This document shows positions 58,460 through 64,000 of a stretch of 64,000 bases of DNA, piece by piece. The DNA comes from Bacteroidales bacterium. Lineage in GTDB: Bacteria; Bacteroidota; Bacteroidia; Bacteroidales; B18-G4. The stretch's first letter is position 1, and every line of letters begins with the position of its first letter. Made by a program: the position numbers and the translations under genes. The DNA lies in assembly GCA_018400295.1 (NCBI GenBank), contig JAGYMZ010000002.1:104581-168580 (forward strand). The letters run 5' to 3'. The notes under the pieces were generated by a model. It made no database searches and was not told the DNA's origin. It saw nothing but the letters and a program-made list of their open reading frames with translations.

Positions 58460-59491
58460 TCATTTTAGCAAATCATAACCCAGTCCCTCTATATTTATTC
58501 TGAACATTGTTGGGTCTGATACATCAATTCCTTCGCCGTGAAAAAGCGAACGGTAAAATTTCCGGATGTTCGGGACCTCTTCAGGGACTTCCCCGATAAA
58601 ATACGTGTGCGACAGACCGGTGGGAATTTTAAATCCCACGGCTTCGGAAAAGTTGATATAAACAGCAGTCCCTGCCAGCGGCAAATCCAGTCTTTCTCCA
58701 AGCTGCCGGCCGTCTGATGTAAATATCCTGACCCCGTTCAGGTTGAAATCCTTCTTATTGCTAATAACGAACAAACGTTTCTGAAAATTCAGCTTTTCAA
58801 GCCATGCTATGTGGTTTTTAGCGTTTACCGCTGCCGCATTCAGCACCAGGTTGTCGATTAGGTGCCGGTCCAGGTCCAATTCAATATCCGGATCTTCCAC
58901 AAGCCTTTGCAGGAAATAATTGCCCAGGCTATGGTGGAATAAGGTTATGTGGTTGTTATGAAGGGGACTTGACTTTTGTTCCTTGCTTTTTTCAACCAGT
59001 TTGAGAAACCGGTAAAAGCCGGGCGCCGATGTGCGGACATTGCTTTTGGAATTTTTGAAGTTCCTGGCTCCCGTTGCATCCGGCAATTCAGAAGGCCATG
59101 TGAACAGCAGAACACTGACATTGTATTCATCGCTGATCTGCCATCCCCTTTCGGCGGCTTCGTCAAATGTTTTGTGATCCCCATGAACGTTGATGACAAT
59201 GTCCCTGTTCCCTGGCATGTCGCTGAGAAGGGCCGTAAAATCCGGCCGGATCTGGTAAATCCATCTTCCCCCCGGACAATGACATGCCTTGGTATACCTT
59301 AACCTGCCCTCCGGATCCAATGTGCTTCCAAAAAGTGCATCGTTTTCTTTTTCCGGGGCTTTGATCCTGTTGGTTACGATCCATAAGCAGGAATCGGGTT
59401 GTTTTGCGTTTGAGTAATTGCAGAGCAGACTGAAATAAAAAATGAAGGAAACGATCCAAAAAAACCCGGAACAACGGATATGGGGATACAT
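58460..59491 (-). CDS. Alpha/beta hydrolase (DUF900-like, secreted)
   Basis: VTNRIKAPEKENDALFGS…VLLFTWPSE…ITLFHHSLGNYFLQRLVED: nucleophile elbow HHSLGN and DUF900-like layout. Confidence 0.7.
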   Translation of the reverse strand: MYPHIRCSGFFWIVSFIFYFSLLCNYSNAKQPDSCLWIVTNRIKAPEKENDALFGSTLDPEGRLRYTKACHCPGGRWIYQIRPDFTALLSDMPGNRDIVINVHGDHKTFDEAAERGWQISDEYNVSVLLFTWPSELPDATGARNFKNSKSNVRTSAPGFYRFLKLVEKSKEQKSSPLHNNHITLFHHSLGNYFLQRLVEDPDIELDLDRHLIDNLVLNAAAVNAKNHIAWLEKLNFQKRLFVISNKKDFNLNGVRIFTSDGRQLGERLDLPLAGTAVYINFSEAVGFKIPTGLSHTYFIGEVPEEVPNIRKFYRSLFHGEGIDVSDPTMFRINIEGLGYDLLK

Positions 59492-59714
59492 ATGTTAAGT
59501 ATTTTACATAAATATTTCTTAAATGTATGAAAAGTTATCATAAAAGATTCCCTTGAATGTGGAATTTTAACGGGAATATTTTGAATTTAACCCTGCCATT
59601 CGTAAATTTAAAGTCTGAAACCGTAAATATTTTAAACGGGCAACCAAAATATTCAATAAATTGCAGGAAATCTTTTTAAGTTTATTAATCCAGTATTCAT
59701 CAAAATGATCCATT

Positions 59715-60746
59715 ATGAAAAACTTTACTCGTTTTATTGGCATTTCAGCTGCTTTTCTACTCCTTGGTTTTTCTGCGGCTCAGGCACAAAGTGTTTTGTG
59801 TGTTGACCGCGACGGGAGTTTTTATTCTGAAAATTTTACCGATTGCTGGCCTATGTTCCAGGATGCATTGGATGCGTTGGATATCACGTATGATTACATA
59901 GAGATCGAGGACCCGGCGAATAACGGGCCCGATGCAACCACAATGGCAGCATATGATGTTGTGATCTGGTTTACAGGAGAAACATGGCAGGAAAGTCAAA
60001 CCATGACCACCGATGATGAGTTCAATCTTGTATTGTACACAACCATTAATCAGGGCAAGTTGTTCCTGTCTGCCCAGGACTACCTGTACGACAGATACTC
60101 CAATGCCGGTACTTTATCGGCCGGTTCTTTCCCTTATGATGTTTTGGGATTGAGAGAGGTCCTTCAGGATGTCTGGCAAGTTATTTTGCCGGATACCTCG
60201 GTTGTGTATGGCTCTGCCGGCTCACTGGCTGATGGCATGGAATTTGGCGTGCAGGATATTTTTACGACCACCGCCCGTGAGAACCTGTATATTGATCTGT
60301 TCATGGAATTCGAAGGCAATCCCTTATATGAAATGGGATTTGCCGGTTCCGACAGCGTGGCCGGAAATCAATATGATCCCGGAAGCGGTTACCGTACGGT
60401 TTTTTCAACCGTATCCTTTGCTTCCATCATTCAGGAGGATATCCGGACTACCATGATGGACAAGATCATTGCATGGCTGATGGGAACAACGGAAATCAAG
60501 GATCCCGCCATGGATAAAAAGGAGATCCTTGTTTATCCCAATCCTGCCAAAGACTTTGTTACGGTTGGCATTGATGAGAACATCGACCGGCTGGTAATTT
60601 TCAACGGCATGGGTCAGCAAGTGTATAGCCATCAGGTTGGCGATTACAAAACCAGGGTGGATATTTCCAGTCTTGAAACCGGGATGTATATGATCCAGGC
60701 ACACACGGCCAGTGGGATCAAAACCTCCCGTATGATCGTTGAATAG
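59715..60746 (+). CDS. Secreted protein with T9SS type A C-terminal sorting domain
   Basis: Signal peptide; C-terminal ILVYPNPAKDFVTVGIDENIDRLVIFNGMGQQVYSHQVGDYKTRVDISSLETGMYMIQAHTASGIKTSRMIVE. Confidence 0.87.
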   Translation: MKNFTRFIGISAAFLLLGFSAAQAQSVLCVDRDGSFYSENFTDCWPMFQDALDALDITYDYIEIEDPANNGPDATTMAAYDVVIWFTGETWQESQTMTTDDEFNLVLYTTINQGKLFLSAQDYLYDRYSNAGTLSAGSFPYDVLGLREVLQDVWQVILPDTSVVYGSAGSLADGMEFGVQDIFTTTARENLYIDLFMEFEGNPLYEMGFAGSDSVAGNQYDPGSGYRTVFSTVSFASIIQEDIRTTMMDKIIAWLMGTTEIKDPAMDKKEILVYPNPAKDFVTVGIDENIDRLVIFNGMGQQVYSHQVGDYKTRVDISSLETGMYMIQAHTASGIKTSRMIVE

Positions 60747-60775
60747 AATATTGGCTTCTTTCTGAGATGCTTTCG

Positions 60776-60813
60776 AAAGGATCCCAAGCCTCACCGGGAT
60801 TGGGATCCTTTTT
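60776..60813 (+). terminator. Rho-independent terminator
   Basis: AAAGGATCCCA … TGGGATCCTTT followed by TT. Confidence 0.75.
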
Positions 60814-60814
60814 A

Positions 60815-60861
60815 ATCCGCCTTCGCGTTCGCTGCGGCGGACGAGAAGATATGGTTTAATT
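60815..60861. repeat. Dispersed hairpin repeat family B, copy 2
   Basis: ATCCGCCTTCGC + loop + CGGCGGACGAGAAGATATGGTTTAATT; same 27-bp core as 55665-55691, followed by a CCGATGC TCT GCATCGG hairpin. Confidence 0.85.
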
Positions 60862-60898
60862 CCCCGATGCTCTGCATCGGAAAAATGGGTCCAGAGTT

Positions 60899-61042
60899 CT
60901 ACCCTGGGGTTAAATACCGTTTATTGTGCCATGCCTGATCAATGACCTGGTGGATAAAGTCCACTGTGGAGATTGTAGTTGCCAACCATCGGCTAAGGGT
61001 GCCCATCGCGGGGTGGAATCCGGAGGCTGCGGGGGTAGTCAT
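60899..61042 (-). CDS. Possible 47-aa small ORF of unknown function (MTTPAASGFHPAMGTLSRWLATTISTVDFIHQVIDQAWHNKRYLTPG)
   Basis: Hand-translated from the intergenic space, 7 bp downstream of the serine hydrolase stop on the same strand. May be a coding relic or repeat-borne sequence. Confidence 0.3.
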   Translation of the reverse strand: MTTPAASGFHPAMGTLSRWLATTISTVDFIHQVIDQAWHNKRYLTPG

Positions 61043-61049
61043 TGGCTCT

Positions 61050-62597
61050 TCAATTATTGGCAACCTTAAAGAACCTTAGTTCCGTAAAGTCAAAGTCCGG
61101 ATTCGGGATGTCGATCTGCATTTCTTCAACCTCCCCTTCGGCATTGATCAGGAAATTGACGGTTCCGCCGGGTAGTGACGGTACTTTTTCAAATTCAACG
61201 TTCCAGGTGTTGTATTGCCGGTGCTCCAGGTTTCCCAGGAATATTTCCGTGGGAACGAGGTGGAGTTTGAGCTGGTCATTTTCCGGGAAAACGCGGGCAT
61301 CCCCGTACATCTTACAATGATAGGTGCCATGGTAAGCCTCCGGTGGCAGTGTAGGACCGGTATCTCCGGTTTTTGCCCTTTCGTTGCTTTGCGGGGAACC
61401 TTCTTGTTTCTCCCTGCCCTGTTCAATGGTGGCCAGAAAATCCGTGCTCCAGTCCTTATGCTCACCTGTATCCAATAATACATCCAGGGTTTTGAACTTC
61501 AAAGGGTAGTACAGGCTGCTGTTTTTGTTGGTCAGGATGACGAAACCCAGTTTTTCTTCCGGGACAATGGTGGTGTTGGAAATGAAGCCATCGTAACCGC
61601 CCCCGTGACCGATCACTTTGCGGCCGTGATAATCAAAAAGCGCCCAGCCCAGCCCGTAGGATTTAAAATGGGTGGAGGGCCACATGGATTCCGACCAGGG
61701 GCTGACGTACTGGATGGTCTGGGGAGCCCACATCTCACGGAAGCGTTCCGGGCGGATCAGGGTGTCCCCGCCCGGGGTCACGCCCCGGTCCAGCTGGAAG
61801 AACAGCCAGCGGGAAACATCGCTAACCGTGGAGATCAGTCCGCCTGCAGGGGCGATGTTGTCCCAGTTCAGCCAGTCAATGGCGATGATGGTATCCCGGT
61901 AATCGTTGTGGGGTGCCGATACATTTTTGAAACCTGCCAGGTCGTGCGTTGAACTGATGGTCCGGTCCATGCCCAGAGGGTCCAGGATCCGTTCCCGGAT
62001 GAAGGCATCCCAGCTCTTTCCGCTGGCTTTCTCAATGATCAGTCCTGCGGCCAGATACATGATGTTCGAATACCCGTAATGGGCCCGGAAACCGTATTCC
62101 GGCTCCAGGTACCGGGCATTTCTCACCACTTCTTCCCGCGAAAGGTCCGTTCCGTACCAGAGCAGGTCCCCGCTGAAGGTTTTCAACCCGCTGCGGTGGG
62201 TCAGCAGATCGCGGATGGTGAAGTTTTCGGAGACATAGGGGGCATACAGCTCAAACCATGGCAGGTGTTCCCTTACCTTGTCGCTCCAGGATAGTTTCCC
62301 CTGGTCCGCGAGCATGGCCAGGGCAGTACTGGTGAAAGCCTTGGTGTTGGAGGCAATGGCAAAAAGGGTGTTGGTGTCGACAGGCTCCCGGGTGTTGATG
62401 TTCCGTGTCCCGTAGCCTTTGGCGAAGATCAGCTCACCGTCTTTCACAATGGCAATGGCCATCCCGGGGACTTTCCATTCCTTCAGGGCCCGGGCATAAT
62501 AGCGGTCCAGGGAATCCAGGGCCGTATCCAGTGAAGTCTGTGCCGTCAGGGAAAGGGAAATGAGCATTACAGGAAGATATCGCAGCAGTGTAAGCAT
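61050..62597 (-). CDS. Serine hydrolase, beta-lactamase class C-like
   Basis: NTLFAIASNTKAFTSTALAMLADQGKLSWSDKVREHLPWF (SxxK), YGYSNIMYLAAGLIIEKASG (YxN), VIGHGGGYDGFISN. Confidence 0.94.
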   Translation of the reverse strand: MLTLLRYLPVMLISLSLTAQTSLDTALDSLDRYYARALKEWKVPGMAIAIVKDGELIFAKGYGTRNINTREPVDTNTLFAIASNTKAFTSTALAMLADQGKLSWSDKVREHLPWFELYAPYVSENFTIRDLLTHRSGLKTFSGDLLWYGTDLSREEVVRNARYLEPEYGFRAHYGYSNIMYLAAGLIIEKASGKSWDAFIRERILDPLGMDRTISSTHDLAGFKNVSAPHNDYRDTIIAIDWLNWDNIAPAGGLISTVSDVSRWLFFQLDRGVTPGGDTLIRPERFREMWAPQTIQYVSPWSESMWPSTHFKSYGLGWALFDYHGRKVIGHGGGYDGFISNTTIVPEEKLGFVILTNKNSSLYYPLKFKTLDVLLDTGEHKDWSTDFLATIEQGREKQEGSPQSNERAKTGDTGPTLPPEAYHGTYHCKMYGDARVFPENDQLKLHLVPTEIFLGNLEHRQYNTWNVEFEKVPSLPGGTVNFLINAEGEVEEMQIDIPNPDFDFTELRFFKVANN

Positions 62598-62682
62598 GAC
62601 CGCAGGTATTGATTGGGAATAGGTTCACAAAGCTAATGAATTTTCACTAACTTGCATCTTTATTACTGGTTACAGATGCTTT

Positions 62683-64000
62683 ATGTTCAATAAACTGACA
62701 AACATTTTCCTTAGTCCATACATCCTTGCCCTGGTCGTTACCCTTGTCGTTGCTTTGTTCGTTCCCGAAACCGCCAAATATGTGCTGAAGCTTGATCAAT
62801 ATTTCCTGATGGAAAAAAAGCATGGACAATCCTTATTTTCTGACCTGGACGGGGATTCCCTGAGCGAATATCTTATTTCCTTTAATAATATGGCTGGCGT
62901 TCATGCCCTGAAAGTTTCGGACAATAACCGGGAGGTTATTGACCAGTGGAATTTTTCGGGAAAACATCCTGAAAAAACCCATAGAATATTTACAGGGGAT
63001 TATGATCGCAACGGCTATAAAGAAGTATACTTATTTTCTGAATCCAGGGACAGCTTATTGTTGAACATTATCGAGCCTTTGAATGAAGGGGGGATAGACC
63101 GGAGGAATGTATTTATTGACGTTATACGAAGAACCAACCGGAACAGGCCTGATTATTCGATTCATTTCTGTGGTTTGCGCGACATTGATAAGGATGGTTT
63201 TCAGGATCTGGTTTTTGTCGTCCGCACCGGATTTGGACTGAAACCGCGGAAAATATATATTTATAATACCAGGAATAAGCATCTTACAAAATCACCCTAC
63301 AGCGGGGTTGTCCCGGTCAATTTACAGTTTCATGATATCGACGGAGATGGTTTTGACGAAATATTTGGGAGTACTTACACAACAGGAAACATGACGCCCG
63401 AAGATACCATCCCTTTTCCCGACAGTAGCGCATGGTTCATGGTCTATGACCGCAAACTGAAGCATGTGTTTGACCCTGTTGAATTTCCCGGGTTTAAAAC
63501 CAACGTCCGGCCCTACCTGATGAAGCAGGGTGGCAACCTGTATTTTTTGTTGTATACAATGGACAATTATTCCAGTCACAATTCTTTGATGTTGTTCGAT
63601 GTCAAAGGAAACCTTTTGAAGAAAAAGGCAATATCCAAAGAGTGGGAATTCATGGCCCAGAAGCCATTTCCCATATTGGAAGGATGTTTCCCCGGTAGCC
63701 TTGTTTTAATGGATAACTACGGTGATGTGTTTGTTACGGATACTTCCCTGATTTTGAAAAAGGCAAGGGAATCTTCCCTGGGCCGGGTCCAACTGGTTTT
63801 TATCACGGAACTGGGCCTGGAAGAGGGGAAGGAACATGTTTTTTTGGATAAGGGGAAGTCGAACCTATACATAAGCAGTGCATGTTTGAATACCATCCTT
63901 TCCGGCCAACAGGAATTTCCCAAGGCATTCCGGTTCAGTATTTTCAGTGTGAAATTAAACGGTAATCTGCTTCCGCAATTGTTTTTCCAGTTTGATTCCC
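62683..64000 (+). CDS. N-terminal part of a membrane-anchored protein with FG-GAP/VCBS-like Ca-binding repeats; runs off the window (not in ORF track)
   Basis: Open frame from ATG 62683 to 64000 without stop: MFNKLTNIFLSPYILALVVTLVVALFVPETAKYVLK…FTGDYDRNGYKEVYLF…GLRDIDKDGFQDLVFVV…FHDIDGDGFDEIFGS. Confidence 0.8.
   Translation, partial: MFNKLTNIFLSPYILALVVTLVVALFVPETAKYVLKLDQYFLMEKKHGQSLFSDLDGDSLSEYLISFNNMAGVHALKVSDNNREVIDQWNFSGKHPEKTHRIFTGDYDRNGYKEVYLFSESRDSLLLNIIEPLNEGGIDRRNVFIDVIRRTNRNRPDYSIHFCGLRDIDKDGFQDLVFVVRTGFGLKPRKIYIYNTRNKHLTKSPYSGVVPVNLQFHDIDGDGFDEIFGSTYTTGNMTPEDTIPFPDSSAWFMVYDRKLKHVFDPVEFPGFKTNVRPYLMKQGGNLYFLLYTMDNYSSHNSLMLFDVKGNLLKKKAISKEWEFMAQKPFPILEGCFPGSLVLMDNYGDVFVTDTSLILKKARESSLGRVQLVFITELGLEEGKEHVFLDKGKSNLYISSACLNTILSGQQEFPKAFRFSIFSVKLNGNLLPQLFFQFDS

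Noticed and set aside
1-64000. CRISPR arrays, phage genes, toxin-antitoxin or defence islands
   Set aside because: Looked for regularly spaced repeats, integrases, RM/Cas/TA motifs in the supplied proteins; none seen.

Overview
The window is a Bacteroidota chromosomal segment, probably Bacteroidales/Marinilabiliales-like. Support comes from four T9SS C-terminal sorting domain proteins, gldE/gldD next to mutY/ssb, many TAnnTTTG -7 promoter boxes and a class of small Cys-rich proteins next to a TonB receptor. It is densely coding and mostly orthodox. I see no rRNA, tRNA, CRISPR array, complete transposon or prophage. Main blocks: (1) the end of an RND adaptor gene plus tsaB; (2) a minus-strand heavy-metal (Cu/Ag-type) operon: small Cys-rich protein, His-rich TonB receptor, second small Cys-rich protein, CusA/CzcA, TolC, CusB, HMA chaperone, followed by a CDF exporter; (3) a short-chain acyl-CoA oxidation region: crotonase, long 3-hydroxyacyl-CoA dehydrogenase, SCP-x-like thiolase, elbB, acyl-CoA dehydrogenase, etfB/etfA, then three secreted proteins, a membrane HdrD-like (EMO-type) Fe-S oxidoreductase and IcmF; (4) housekeeping: hflX, trpS, rng, a 29-aa basic mS38/AURKAIP1-like ORF missing from the ORF track, HU, mutY, ssb, gldE, gldD; (5) an M14 T9SS carboxypeptidase, then an ECF sigma factor coupled to a predicted anti-sigma/outer-membrane-barrel fusion, then a T9SS protein with an internal duplication; (6) corA, DAHP synthase/chorismate mutase, asnS, rpoN, PAP2-like protein, PorT-like barrel, msrA, M28 peptidase, TatT-like lipoprotein, alpha/beta hydrolase, T9SS protein, class C beta-lactamase-like hydrolase, and a truncated FG-GAP-like ORF running off the right edge. 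The best candidates for a second look are the sigma/dual-membrane anti-sigma pair, two families of dispersed palindromic repeats sitting at gene 3' ends, the His-rich metal operon, and the EMO/IcmF acyl-CoA region. I do not see clear proof of a wholly new system.
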